Source: Nitrospirota bacterium
GTDB taxonomy: Bacteria; Nitrospirota; Nitrospiria; Nitrospirales; UBA8639
DNA: 64,000 nucleotides
Direction: 5' to 3'
Assembly (NCBI GenBank): GCA_003695915.1
Contig: RFGF01000104.1
Coordinates: 61,443-125,442, forward strand
Both the position numbers and the translations under genes were made by a program. Numbering within the stretch: position 1 is the stretch's first letter; each line of letters begins with the position of its first letter. This document shows, piece by piece, positions 29,334 to 37,692 of the stretch. The notes beneath the pieces are model-generated. The model was given only the letters and a program-made list of their open reading frames with translations. It did not search any database and had not been told where the DNA came from.

Positions 29334-30437
29334 GGACGTCAGGATCGACGTCGATCGAAGAAATTCCTTGCGGAATTCGACCACCCACCACCCGTTTTCC
29401 TTTCTGCGGGTCAGCTCTTTGACCTGGACAGTCCGGGAACTGGCGTTCAAGTGCTGGATGAGTCGGTCGATGGTCGTCTCCTCACGGACGCGGCATTTGA
29501 ACGTTTTGGCCACCGCTCCGCTGCGCTCCAATTCATCTAACGCTCGATCGAAGCCCGACAGCAGCCAATGACCTAATTTGGCCGCGAGTTCCGGCCGCTT
29601 TTGTTCGAGGCCGAGTTCTCGTAACGCGATGGCCATCCGAACGATCCGGCTCACGTAATACTCCGGCGGCAGTTCCAATTCCAACGGCGCCTCGGCTCGC
29701 ACATCGTCCACATTGATCGACGGGGTGACATATTTCACACGCACCGGGGCATTCGGATGCTTGGCGATAATGCCTTCGCCGCCTTCTTCATCGAGTCTGC
29801 GAACGATGTCCCGAAGAGGTTCGAGGTCCGTAGCCCGATAGGTACCGAACATGGGCACAGCGGGAATGCCATACTCCAGAAAAAGTCGGTTGCGCTCCTC
29901 CATGGGCCAAAAGTGTTCTCGATCCAACGCCATCACATCGAAAGCAAACAACGCGATGTCCTCCGGCACCCGCGCAGAATGGGAATCGATATAGGGATTG
30001 GCCGCACCGGCCACCTCCGCACAAATGATGGCGTCGGGATGGGCCGTGAACACGGCCTCCAAGATCGAGGGGGCGATCAGGTCGGGAAGGCGATCCGTGG
30101 TGAACGGACAGACCAATCCGCTGCGCGTAAATGCCAGGTAGCGACCGCCACTGCGCACGATGCGCACATTGTAGCCATCGATTTTTTCTTCGACGTGAAA
30201 CGGGCCGTCAAAACTTCGCGCGAGGCCGCGTAAGCTCACAATCCGTCCGATTTTAGGATAGCCCGGCATGATCCCTTCCGGGAGCAGCACCGTTCCGCGG
30301 GGAATTATCCGATAGGCATCGACAAACCGGCGGTACGGCACGTCGAACGCTTGCTGGTGCTCCAGGACACCGCTAGCTTCCGCTGCCTGAAGGATCGAAG
30401 GATCCGGGATCACCGGATAGCGTTTTGCCGTAGTCAT
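29304..30437 (-). CDS. ATP-dependent RNA ligase, Pab1020 (archaeal Rnl3) family
   Basis: 377 residues, the family's normal length. Nucleotidyltransferase motifs are intact: motif I EEKIDGYNVR with the adenylated Lys85, motif III ALFAFDVMAL, motif IV EEGGEGIIAKHP (218-228) and motif V VRVKYV with Lys235. The C-terminal region (about 245-377) is the dimerisation/extra domain of this family. Such ligases join or circularise RNA ends with 5'-phosphate and 3'-OH. The family is mainly archaeal and rare in bacteria. Neighbours are the PIN partner (convergent, 30-bp overlap) and a divergent ParB-like gene 203 bp away. Confidence 0.93.
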   Translation of the reverse strand: MTTAKRYPVIPDPSILQAAEASGVLEHQQAFDVPYRRFVDAYRIIPRGTVLLPEGIMPGYPKIGRIVSLRGLARSFDGPFHVEEKIDGYNVRIVRSGGRYLAFTRSGLVCPFTTDRLPDLIAPSILEAVFTAHPDAIICAEVAGAANPYIDSHSARVPEDIALFAFDVMALDREHFWPMEERNRLFLEYGIPAVPMFGTYRATDLEPLRDIVRRLDEEGGEGIIAKHPNAPVRVKYVTPSINVDDVRAEAPLELELPPEYYVSRIVRMAIALRELGLEQKRPELAAKLGHWLLSGFDRALDELERSGAVAKTFKCRVREETTIDRLIQHLNASSRTVQVKELTRRKENGWWVVEFRKEFLRSTSILTSLLGGKVVFD

Positions 30438-30640
30438 CGATTATGCCTTACACAATTCGTGTCGATGGACGATAGGCGAGTGATGCTGCCAAATCCGTGT
30501 GTCTCTTTACCATAGCATCTTCCTAAAAACTCGCACAGCGAAATCGCCTGGTCCTTGGTCTCGCCCTCGAACTTGCGTTATGCTTGTGGGTGCCAGGCTA
30601 TCGGCACGCGCAAGCTTGCGCTCTGAGAGAGGGTATCGAG

Positions 30641-31660
30641 ATGCCGCGCAAACAAAGCGCTTCATCCTCAACACCTGCTTCCACTCCCAAACGTCGACGA
30701 AAAAAAGCTCGTGTTTCGGCTCTCGGGCTTGCGGCCTCCGAGCTGCAAGGAGGAGCGAGCCCCTCTGAGTTGACCAAGCTCGAGGATCGATTGCGTGCCG
30801 ATGGGGGATGCGTCTTGGGGAAATACCGCGATCCCTTCGGAGGGAAATGGTTGCTGTTGGCCGCGCTCCCGATCCATCGCGTCGCCCCCACGCCTTACCA
30901 GCGAAATCTCTCCGACACCCATGTCCGTAAGCTCGAAGAGGTCATTGCCAAACTGGGCTATTATTTGGACCCCATTATTGCCGTCCCTTCCGAAGAGACC
31001 ACGACTTCTTCATCCGATGCCCGCTATTGGACGCCGAACGGCCACCATCGCCTCTGCGCCATGCGGAACTTGGGCGCGAAAAGCATCACGGCGTTGATCA
31101 TTCCCGATCCGTCCATCGCCTACCGCATTTTGGCGCTCAACACGGAAAAAGCACACAATCTTCGGGAAAAAGCGCTCGAGGTGGTCCGCATGTACCGGGA
31201 GTTGGCCACGCTGAGTCGTGATCCCGAATCCGCCTATCACGTGGAATTCGAGGAACCGGCTTTGATCACGCTGGGGCTCTGCTATGAACAACGCCCCCGC
31301 TTGAGCGGCGGCGCTTTTCATCCGGTCCTCAAACGCAGCGATACGTTTTTGGATCTTCCCATTCCCAAGGCCCTGACGATTCGCATGGGCTATGCGCAAA
31401 AATTGTTGGAGATCGATGACGTTCTTGAGGAAAAGGTCGCGCAATTGAAACAGCGCGGCTTGACCAGTCCGTATTTAAAATCGTTTGTCGTCGCTCGTGT
31501 CAATCCGCTTCGATTCCGCCCCAAAGAGGCGCCCGACCTGTCTCTCGACCAGGTTCTGGCTCGCATGCTCGAGGCCAGCCGAAAATTCCGTTCTGACACG
31601 ATCAACCCTGAGGACCTTGCTCGCACGAGCGGCCCGAGCGAGGAAAACGAAGAAGGGTGA
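30641..31660 (+). CDS. ParB/Srx-fold domain protein, archaeal-like, 339 residues
   Basis: Started at ATG 30641 with GAGAGAGGG about 9 bp upstream. A very basic, Ser-rich N-terminus (PKRRRKKAR) precedes a ParB N-terminal (Srx-fold) domain, about residues 60-175. It contains LPIHRVAPTPYQRNLSDTHV, LDPIIAVPS and the phosphate-binding box PNGHHRLCAMRNLGAK. The remaining C-terminal half is helical. No ParA is adjacent and it is not the chromosomal parB by layout. It is divergent from the RNA ligase, separated by 203 bp. ParB-fold enzymes bind or hydrolyse CTP or ATP, or act as nucleases; the activity here is unknown. Confidence 0.8.
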   Translation: MPRKQSASSSTPASTPKRRRKKARVSALGLAASELQGGASPSELTKLEDRLRADGGCVLGKYRDPFGGKWLLLAALPIHRVAPTPYQRNLSDTHVRKLEEVIAKLGYYLDPIIAVPSEETTTSSSDARYWTPNGHHRLCAMRNLGAKSITALIIPDPSIAYRILALNTEKAHNLREKALEVVRMYRELATLSRDPESAYHVEFEEPALITLGLCYEQRPRLSGGAFHPVLKRSDTFLDLPIPKALTIRMGYAQKLLEIDDVLEEKVAQLKQRGLTSPYLKSFVVARVNPLRFRPKEAPDLSLDQVLARMLEASRKFRSDTINPEDLARTSGPSEENEEG

Positions 31661-31783
31661 ACGAACGCAGATTGAGCATCGTTCCAAGGGAAGACTATAA
31701 TTTGGCCGAATCCCATCGCCATCTTGGCTATGCTCACACATGCGCAGGATAGGGGTCAGGACATGACAGCAGAGGAGGAGAAT

Positions 31784-32122
31784 ATGAGCCTTGCCGATCA
31801 AAAATGTGTCCCATGCCGAGGAGGCGTGCCACCGCTCGAGCACGCCAAGGCGCAAGAATATCTGGCGCAACTTGAACCAGGCTGGGCCATCAATGCCGCT
31901 GGTCATCTCGAGCGGACGTATACCTTTCCGAATTTTGCCGACGCGCTGGTATTTGTGAATCGCGTGGGGGCCATCGCCGAAGCCGAAGGCCATCACCCGG
32001 ATCTCTATCTGGCGTGGGGCAAATGCAAGGTGGAGCTCTGGACGCACAAAATCAACGGGCTGACCGAAAGCGATTTTTACATGGCGGCGAAAATCGATCG
32101 GGCATACAAAGAGCATGGCTGA
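31784..32122 (+). CDS. phhB: 4a-hydroxytetrahydrobiopterin dehydratase (PCD/DCoH-like)
   Basis: Dehydrates carbinolamine pterins or acts in pterin recycling. 112 residues from ATG 31784 with AGAGGAGGAGAAT before it; an in-frame ATG 21 bp upstream is a weaker start. Family features are the N-terminal CVPCRGG, the core LERTYTFPNFADALVFVNRV, the catalytic AEAEGHHPDLYLAWGKCKVEL with its His pair, and WTHKINGLTESDFYMAAKI. It overlaps the radical SAM gene by 8 bp, so the two are translationally coupled. No aromatic amino-acid hydroxylase is next to it. Confidence 0.93.
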   Translation: MSLADQKCVPCRGGVPPLEHAKAQEYLAQLEPGWAINAAGHLERTYTFPNFADALVFVNRVGAIAEAEGHHPDLYLAWGKCKVELWTHKINGLTESDFYMAAKIDRAYKEHG

Positions 32123-34085
32123 TCTGCAACCATCTCGATCGGAGACCACAATTCCTGTGCTGCCGCTCGCGGAGGCAGCTCGGAACTCGCAAGAATTCGA
32201 GGGCATGGATTTTCGGGCCTTTGGGACGAAGGTGGCTCTGGTCACCATGCCCTTTACCTATTCCAAGTTTCCGTCCATTCAGCTTGGCACTCTGTCTGCG
32301 ACATTGAAGTCGCAGGGTCTTGGCGTCAAAACCTATCACTTGAATGTGGTCTTTGCCCATAAAATAGGGGTGCCCTTGTATGAGATACTCTGTGAAAAGC
32401 GCGGGCTCATCGGGGAATGGTTGTTTTCGTCCATCCTGTTCCGGGACAACCCCAAGCGCAGCCAATATCCTACGGTCTTTAAGCCGGTCTTTGAGTCGAC
32501 GGCCAAAGAAGCAGGGTGTTCCATTGCCTATCTGGAGGAAATCGCCCATTCCATTGCCCCTCAATTTCTCACGTGGGCCATGACGGCCTATGACTGGGGA
32601 CAGTATGCCGTCATCGGCTTTACGTCGACCTTCGACCAAAATGTCGCCAGCCTCACGCTGGCTAAGCTCATCAAGGATCTTTATCCCGAGGTGCGCATTG
32701 TCTTCGGCGGCGCCAACTTCGACGGGGAGATGGGACTCGAATATTTTCGGGCGTTTCCATGGATCGATTATGTTGTCGTCGGTGAAGGCGAACACACCTT
32801 TCCTGCGCTGGTGAAACGCATTCTGCTGGGCCGGGAAGACTCCATACCTCCGGGCATCGTCCATCGCAAAGATGGCGTGGTCCAGTTCGAGCCGCACACA
32901 TCGCTGTTTACGGATTTTGCGAGCCAGGAGCCGCCGGACTATGACGATTACTTCGAACAGCTTCAGGAATTGAACAAGGAGACGGCCACAGGGCTCAACC
33001 GTATTCTGCTATACGAAGGTTCGCGGGGATGCTGGTGGGGTGAGAAACACCATTGCACCTTTTGCGGTCTGAATGCGCAGGCCATGCGGTTTCGGGCCAA
33101 GTCTCCAGAGCAGGTGATTCGGGAGTTAGAGCATCTTTCCAGCCGCTATAATACGACACGGTTTCGACTCGTGGACAATATCATCGACATGAAGTATGTC
33201 GATGAACTCTTCGGGAAATTTGCCCAGTCGCATTATGACTTGGACGTGTTTATGGAAACGAAGAGCAACCTGACCAAACGCCAAATTCAAACTCTGGCAC
33301 AGGGTGGGGTCAAGTGCATGCAACCCGGCATCGAAAGTCTAAGTGCCACGCAGCTAAAAGAGATGGATAAAGGGGTCAGCCCTTTGCAAAATCTCCAATG
33401 CTTAAAATGGAGCCGTTATTACGGCATTGACGTCTCGTGGAACATCCTGCTTGGTTTTCCACAGGAAACCAATGACGATTATCGTCGGCAAATCGATCTC
33501 ATTCCTTCTATCCTTCACCTGCAGCCTCCCGAATCCATCGGAAAATTTTGGCTGGAGCGGTTCAGCCCGTATTTCACGCGACCCGAACAGTACGGTATTC
33601 GTATTACCGGCCCAGGCCTGGCCTATGATTACATCTATGACGCACGCATCGTCGATGTGAACAAGATCGCATACGACTTTGAATACGAAGTGGATTGGCA
33701 AGTAGATCCGCAGTTGTATGACGAACTGGTTCGAGTCGTTCACGAATGGAAGGATCGCTATTGCTCCGAGAATCGGCCGTTTCTGTATTACGCCAAGTCC
33801 TTGAACTATCTTACCGTCTATGACGGCCGCTTGGATCATCCGGTGAGCGAACGATTCGATTGGCCAGAAGCCGTCGTGATCGAGGCGTGCAATGAGCTTC
33901 CGAGAACATTGCCCCAACTCCAAAGCCTTTTGGCTGAGGATTCTCATCGTCACACTCAGGCCTCATGCCCCATTTCCGCAACGGCCCTGCAATCCATACT
34001 CGATACCTTGGTGGCCAAGCGTGTGCTGTATGAAGAAAAAGGCCGCTACTTCACGCTGGCGCTCCCAGTGAATCCCTACTTATAA
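32115..34085 (+). CDS. B12-binding radical SAM C-methyltransferase, RiPP-maturation type
   Basis: 656 residues. An N-terminal cobalamin-binding Rossmann region (about 35-240, with VRIVFGGANFDGEMGL) is followed by a radical SAM core. The cluster cysteines are Cys306, Cys314 and Cys317, in GCWWGEKHHCTFCG, a C-x7-C-x2-C spacing rather than the usual C-x3-C-x2-C. By family knowledge this motif marks RiPP maturation radical SAM protein 1 enzymes, which methylate carbon centres in peptide precursors. The C-terminal third lacks a known motif. I could not find a precursor peptide, transporter or peptidase nearby. It overlaps phhB by 8 bp. Confidence 0.85.
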   Translation: MADLQPSRSETTIPVLPLAEAARNSQEFEGMDFRAFGTKVALVTMPFTYSKFPSIQLGTLSATLKSQGLGVKTYHLNVVFAHKIGVPLYEILCEKRGLIGEWLFSSILFRDNPKRSQYPTVFKPVFESTAKEAGCSIAYLEEIAHSIAPQFLTWAMTAYDWGQYAVIGFTSTFDQNVASLTLAKLIKDLYPEVRIVFGGANFDGEMGLEYFRAFPWIDYVVVGEGEHTFPALVKRILLGREDSIPPGIVHRKDGVVQFEPHTSLFTDFASQEPPDYDDYFEQLQELNKETATGLNRILLYEGSRGCWWGEKHHCTFCGLNAQAMRFRAKSPEQVIRELEHLSSRYNTTRFRLVDNIIDMKYVDELFGKFAQSHYDLDVFMETKSNLTKRQIQTLAQGGVKCMQPGIESLSATQLKEMDKGVSPLQNLQCLKWSRYYGIDVSWNILLGFPQETNDDYRRQIDLIPSILHLQPPESIGKFWLERFSPYFTRPEQYGIRITGPGLAYDYIYDARIVDVNKIAYDFEYEVDWQVDPQLYDELVRVVHEWKDRYCSENRPFLYYAKSLNYLTVYDGRLDHPVSERFDWPEAVVIEACNELPRTLPQLQSLLAEDSHRHTQASCPISATALQSILDTLVAKRVLYEEKGRYFTLALPVNPYL

Positions 34086-34239
34086 ACTTATAACTTCGTG
34101 CAATGATGAACACGATCGCGATGTCATGCTCATTCAACCGCACGCTGATCTTCGAACGATGACATGCTCGTGAAGTGGAGCGAAAGACGCCTAGGACTTT
34201 TGCGCTATTGATTTTTCTCGCACAATCCCTACTATCTCG

Positions 34240-34268
34240 TTGACACAGTTCCCAGAGCTTTGTAGGGT
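34240..34268 (+). promoter_or_regulatory. Candidate sigma70-type promoter for the lytic transglycosylase gene
   Basis: TTGACA (34240-34245), a 17-bp spacer, then TAGGGT (34263-34268), about 60 bp before the ATG at 34330. The -35 is perfect; the -10 is weak. Confidence 0.45.
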
Positions 34269-34329
34269 GTAAAGTCGAGCGAAGACACACCGAAAAGTCT
34301 TATAACTCACGCAAGCAAAAAGGAACGAC

Positions 34330-36246
34330 ATGAAAACATGGCGTATATTTTGCTGCTGGCTTACATTATTGTTGGTAAACGGAGAAATCAGTTTTTCCCA
34401 GACACGTAGCTCAGCAACGGACAACGCACATTTTCCGCCGGAGCGCCTCGTCCAGCAGACGCTTGTTCGGGACATACCGAACAGTCCTGACTGGATCGAG
34501 GATATTCCTCTTCCAGACGTCACATCTATCTCGGCAGCCCCTTCGACGCAACCACCTGCAGTATCCAAGAAGCGGTCAAGCCCTTCACCCATAGGGCCTT
34601 CGCACGGAGAGCGGTCAAGGCTGGTCCGTGAAAACGCACCGCCATTTGCTTCCTATGCTCGTCATGCTTTTGCGCAAGGATCTTTGCCCCATAGCACAAA
34701 TGGCTTATTTGCAGAATCATCTCATCGCCCAATTCCACGTCATGCCTGGCTTCTGCCTGCTATTTCAAGTCCTTTGGACACCCAAAATCACCAGCACTTT
34801 ATCACTCGCCTGAGTTCAGGATGGAACTTGCTCCGTCACGTCGCTTCCGATACACATCCAGCTTTTTCTCTTGAAGGAGGACAAACGCCGCCTATTGCTC
34901 ATCGACTTCTCCTCTGGCGGTATCGTTCCTTGTTCCATCCAAGCTGGACGCCTCCCAACCCCAGGCCGCACTCGTACGGGTCGATTCACATTATTTTAAA
35001 TACGCACGTGGCACGCAATCTCGCGTACTTTCAGGAGATCATTCCTGATCGATTTCAAACCTACCTGAACAGATTTGAACCGTACAAACAATTGGTGCAA
35101 CAAATTTTTCGCGAGTTTGGCTTGCCGGAAGAACTCGCATACTTGTCTTTGGTCGAAAGCGGCTTTAACCCGCGAGCCTACTCACGGGCTCGGGCAGCCG
35201 GTCCTTGGCAATTTATGAAAGGCACAGGACGGCTGTATGGACTTCGGATCAATTGGTACGTGGACGAGCGGCGCGATCCGATCAAATCGACGATCGCCGC
35301 TGCCCATCACCTGCGCGATCTGTATGATCGATTCCGTTCTTGGCCATTGGCCCTCGCCGCTTATAATGCGGGGTCAGGGAAAATCACACGAGCCGTGCGC
35401 CGAAGCAAGAGCCGCGATTTCTGGAAAATCCGTCGCACCTGGTACATTCGACGGGAAACCAAGGAATATGTCCCTCGGTTTATGGCTGCAACATTAATAG
35501 CTGAAAACCCCGAGGAGTACGGCTTTTCCCTCCCGTCGGTCCCTTCCCATCAGTTTGAAGAGGTTCTCATCCGCAAGCGGGTTCATCTCAAATCCGTCGC
35601 GAAGCACACGGGCATTCCCTACGAAGAACTGCAACGATTGAATCCCGAACTCCGTCGCAATATTATTCCGGCTCGCTCTGAAGGTTATTACTTGAAAGTT
35701 CCAGTTGGCACGAAATCGCTCGTCGAACGTCAACGAGAGGCCTTTGAACTCTGGAGACAGCCACCCCCGCCGGCGACCACGTGGTATCGGGTCCGCTGGG
35801 GCGATAGCTTATCCACGGTGGCCAAACGATTCGGCATGACTGTGCGAGAGTTAAAACGACTCAACCATTTGTCGCATAATTTAATCCGTGTCGGAGATCG
35901 TCTGCGGGTTAGAGCGAACGCCGTGTCTGTCGATCCGTCAGCGACATGGTATACCGTTCGGTATGGCGACAGCCTTTCCACAATTGCCCAACGTTTTGGA
36001 ACGACCGTCGCTCAGCTCAAACGGCTCAATCGTTTGGAGGGACACATGATTCACCCTGGCGATCGACTTCGAGTTCGGGCTCCATCTGCAGGGTCCACCG
36101 AAGTCAAATGGTATCGCGTGCGCCCGGGAGACAGTTTGTGGAGCATTGCCAAGCGATTTAGCGTCTCGGTCACGGATTTGAAGGTCCTCAATAACCTCAC
36201 CTCGAGCGTGATCCATGCTGGCCGCCTTCTCCTGGTCAGTCAATAA
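34330..36246 (+). CDS. mltD: Secreted lytic transglycosylase with LysM repeats (MltD-like)
   Basis: Cleaves the peptidoglycan glycan strand in the periplasm. 638 residues with a signal peptide (MKTWRIFCCWLTLLLVNGEIS). A long Ser/Pro-rich linker leads to the SLT domain, with the catalytic Glu276 in AYLSLVESGFNPRAYS, then RAAGPWQFMKGTGRLYGL and LALAAYNAGSGKI. One degenerate and three clear LysM modules follow, beginning TWYRVRWGDSLSTVAKRFG, TWYTVRYGDSLSTIAQRFG and KWYRVRPGDSLWSIAKRFS. The SLT plus LysM architecture is that of MltD. It is followed by a convergent TPR gene. Confidence 0.94.
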   Translation: MKTWRIFCCWLTLLLVNGEISFSQTRSSATDNAHFPPERLVQQTLVRDIPNSPDWIEDIPLPDVTSISAAPSTQPPAVSKKRSSPSPIGPSHGERSRLVRENAPPFASYARHAFAQGSLPHSTNGLFAESSHRPIPRHAWLLPAISSPLDTQNHQHFITRLSSGWNLLRHVASDTHPAFSLEGGQTPPIAHRLLLWRYRSLFHPSWTPPNPRPHSYGSIHIILNTHVARNLAYFQEIIPDRFQTYLNRFEPYKQLVQQIFREFGLPEELAYLSLVESGFNPRAYSRARAAGPWQFMKGTGRLYGLRINWYVDERRDPIKSTIAAAHHLRDLYDRFRSWPLALAAYNAGSGKITRAVRRSKSRDFWKIRRTWYIRRETKEYVPRFMAATLIAENPEEYGFSLPSVPSHQFEEVLIRKRVHLKSVAKHTGIPYEELQRLNPELRRNIIPARSEGYYLKVPVGTKSLVERQREAFELWRQPPPPATTWYRVRWGDSLSTVAKRFGMTVRELKRLNHLSHNLIRVGDRLRVRANAVSVDPSATWYTVRYGDSLSTIAQRFGTTVAQLKRLNRLEGHMIHPGDRLRVRAPSAGSTEVKWYRVRPGDSLWSIAKRFSVSVTDLKVLNNLTSSVIHAGRLLLVSQ

Positions 36247-36347
36247 TTCGTAAGCAAGGCGATCGAGCGGTCAACGTTCAAACTAGAGCGATCGAGGAAA
36301 GCGCACGTCCTTGCTTGGCAAGAACGTGAACGCGAGGGGGCTCATCA

Positions 36348-37172
36348 CTACTCGGCAGGCACAATCCCTTCGGTTTTTTCCTGCTCAGACGTGTTTTCAG
36401 GGGCTTCTTTCGTATTCTCAGGATCTTCTTTTGTGTCAGATGGCTTTGTCTCATCCGTCTTCGGCTCTAACATTTTCACCCGAAGATCGACTTCGCTGGC
36501 AAACGGAGAATACGGAAACGCGTTTTGCAATTCTTTGTAATACGCCAGCGCTTGTTCGGTATTTCCCGCTGATTCTTCCACCTTTCCCAACTCATAAAGC
36601 ACTTGATCTTTATTCGTTGCAGCGGGCAGAGCTAAGACTTGAGAAAGCGTTTCTATGCCCTTGGTCCGCTCGCCGCTCTTGAGGTAAGCCATACCCAATC
36701 GTTGATACACCAACCCTAACAGGATGTCATCGCTTCCGTAGTCCTCAATAAAACGCTGATAAACTTGAATAGCCTGTTTCACGTCGCCTTTGTCGTACAG
36801 GGCATTGCCAAGCAAATACAACGCGAGCTCGGCGCTGGGCGTGTTCGGATACGTTTTGACAATCTGCCGAAACAGCGTGATCGCTTGCTCCAGATTCCGC
36901 TCGATTTGATCAGGATGATCAGTTGGACGATCGATATAGAACTTTTGCGCCTGCCCCAATAAGACCAACGCCTCATACCGTTGCTGTTGGTTCCACCACA
37001 GCATCCCTCCCAGCGCAACTCCTCCCATCAAAACGATCAACAGTGCCGCTAAAACGAGACTGCGGTTTTGTTCTACGAACAAAAGGATCCGGTCTTTCCC
37101 GGAAACGAGGGGAGCATCCGATCCAAGGCGAGGTTTCGGCTTCAACGAAGGGTCTTTAATTTTGTAGGCCAT
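36348..37172 (-). CDS. Membrane-anchored TPR protein, 274 residues
   Basis: Start at ATG 37172 (MAYKIKDPSLKPKPR); the open frame runs further upstream across a tRNA gene, which I exclude. One transmembrane helix (SLVLAALLIVLMGGVALGGMLWW, about 45-67) anchors a periplasmic TPR domain. TPR signatures include NLEQAITLFRQIVKTYPNTP, ELALYLLGNALYDKGDVKQA and QALAYYKELQNAFPYSP. The C-terminal tail is Glu/Thr/Lys-rich and disordered. The layout resembles YfgM-type proteins, which associate with the translocon and BamA-like chaperones. The specific role is not known. Confidence 0.8.
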   Translation of the reverse strand: MAYKIKDPSLKPKPRLGSDAPLVSGKDRILLFVEQNRSLVLAALLIVLMGGVALGGMLWWNQQQRYEALVLLGQAQKFYIDRPTDHPDQIERNLEQAITLFRQIVKTYPNTPSAELALYLLGNALYDKGDVKQAIQVYQRFIEDYGSDDILLGLVYQRLGMAYLKSGERTKGIETLSQVLALPAATNKDQVLYELGKVEESAGNTEQALAYYKELQNAFPYSPFASEVDLRVKMLEPKTDETKPSDTKEDPENTKEAPENTSEQEKTEGIVPAE

Positions 37173-37277
37173 GACAGAATCCAGGTGCGGATAGTGGCAC
37201 AATGTCCAGGGCTGACGATGGTTGCCCGATGCCTTATACCCAGCAAGCAGGCCCTTGTCAATCGCGCGCAACCTGAG

Positions 37278-37305
37278 TTGACAAGACAAAGGCGGCTGAT
37301 ATAAT
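37278..37305 (+). promoter_or_regulatory. Strong sigma70-type promoter before tRNA-Val
   Basis: Perfect TTGACA (37278-37283), a 16-bp spacer, then perfect TATAAT (37300-37305), ending 32 bp before the 5' end of tRNA-Val. It probably also drives tRNA-Asp and perhaps tolQ. Confidence 0.85.
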
Positions 37306-37337
37306 GGGGCCAATTGCGAGATCTTATGAAAAACGAC

Positions 37338-37413
37338 AGGCGGATAGCTCAGCTGGGAGAGCGCTGCCCTTACACGGCAGAGGTCACAGGTTCGATCCCT
37401 GTTCCGCCTACCA
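37338..37413 (+). tRNA. tRNA-Val (anticodon UAC)
   Basis: 76 nt with acceptor AGGCGGA/TCCGCCT, D arm GCTCAGCTGGGAGAGC, anticodon stem TGCCC/GGGCA-type closing around CTTACAC (anticodon TAC), and T arm ACAGGTTCGATCCCTGT. Discriminator A is followed by an encoded CCA. The strong promoter at 37278 precedes it. Confidence 0.96.
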
Positions 37414-37515
37414 ACTTGAGTGCAGTACCGCAGCATCGCCATACTGTCATGCTTCATCGACTTGCCCGTTCATGATTGCGAACGAATCAAAATCCTCGAC
37501 GTTGAAGGAGTGTAT

Positions 37516-37594
37516 GGGGCCGTCGTTCAGCCTGGTTTAGGACGCCAGATTGTCAATCTGGAGGTCGCGGGTTCAAATCCCGTCGGCCCCGCCA
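37516..37594 (+). tRNA. tRNA-Asp (anticodon GUC)
   Basis: Acceptor GGGGCCG pairs with CGGCCCC, the anticodon loop is TTGTCAA (anticodon GTC), and the T arm is GCGGGTTCAAATCCCGT. Discriminator G is followed by encoded CCA. It lies 102 bp after tRNA-Val and 98 bp before tolQ. Confidence 0.96.
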
Positions 37595-37692
37595 CCCTCA
37601 TTACCAACCCGATTGTCGAATCAACCGTTCCATCCCAATCTTTGAACAGTCAACGTTGCCAATTTTTCGTGCTCGGGAGGAGGTAAATAACC

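Noticed and set aside
36300..36345. Hairpin between the lytic transglycosylase and TPR genes as a terminator
   Set aside because: The ACGTCCTTGC/GCAAGAACGT stem has two mismatches and no T run on either strand.
37173..37457. Upstream extension of the TPR-protein frame
   Set aside because: It runs antisense through tRNA-Val and its leader; the family-like start is at 37172.
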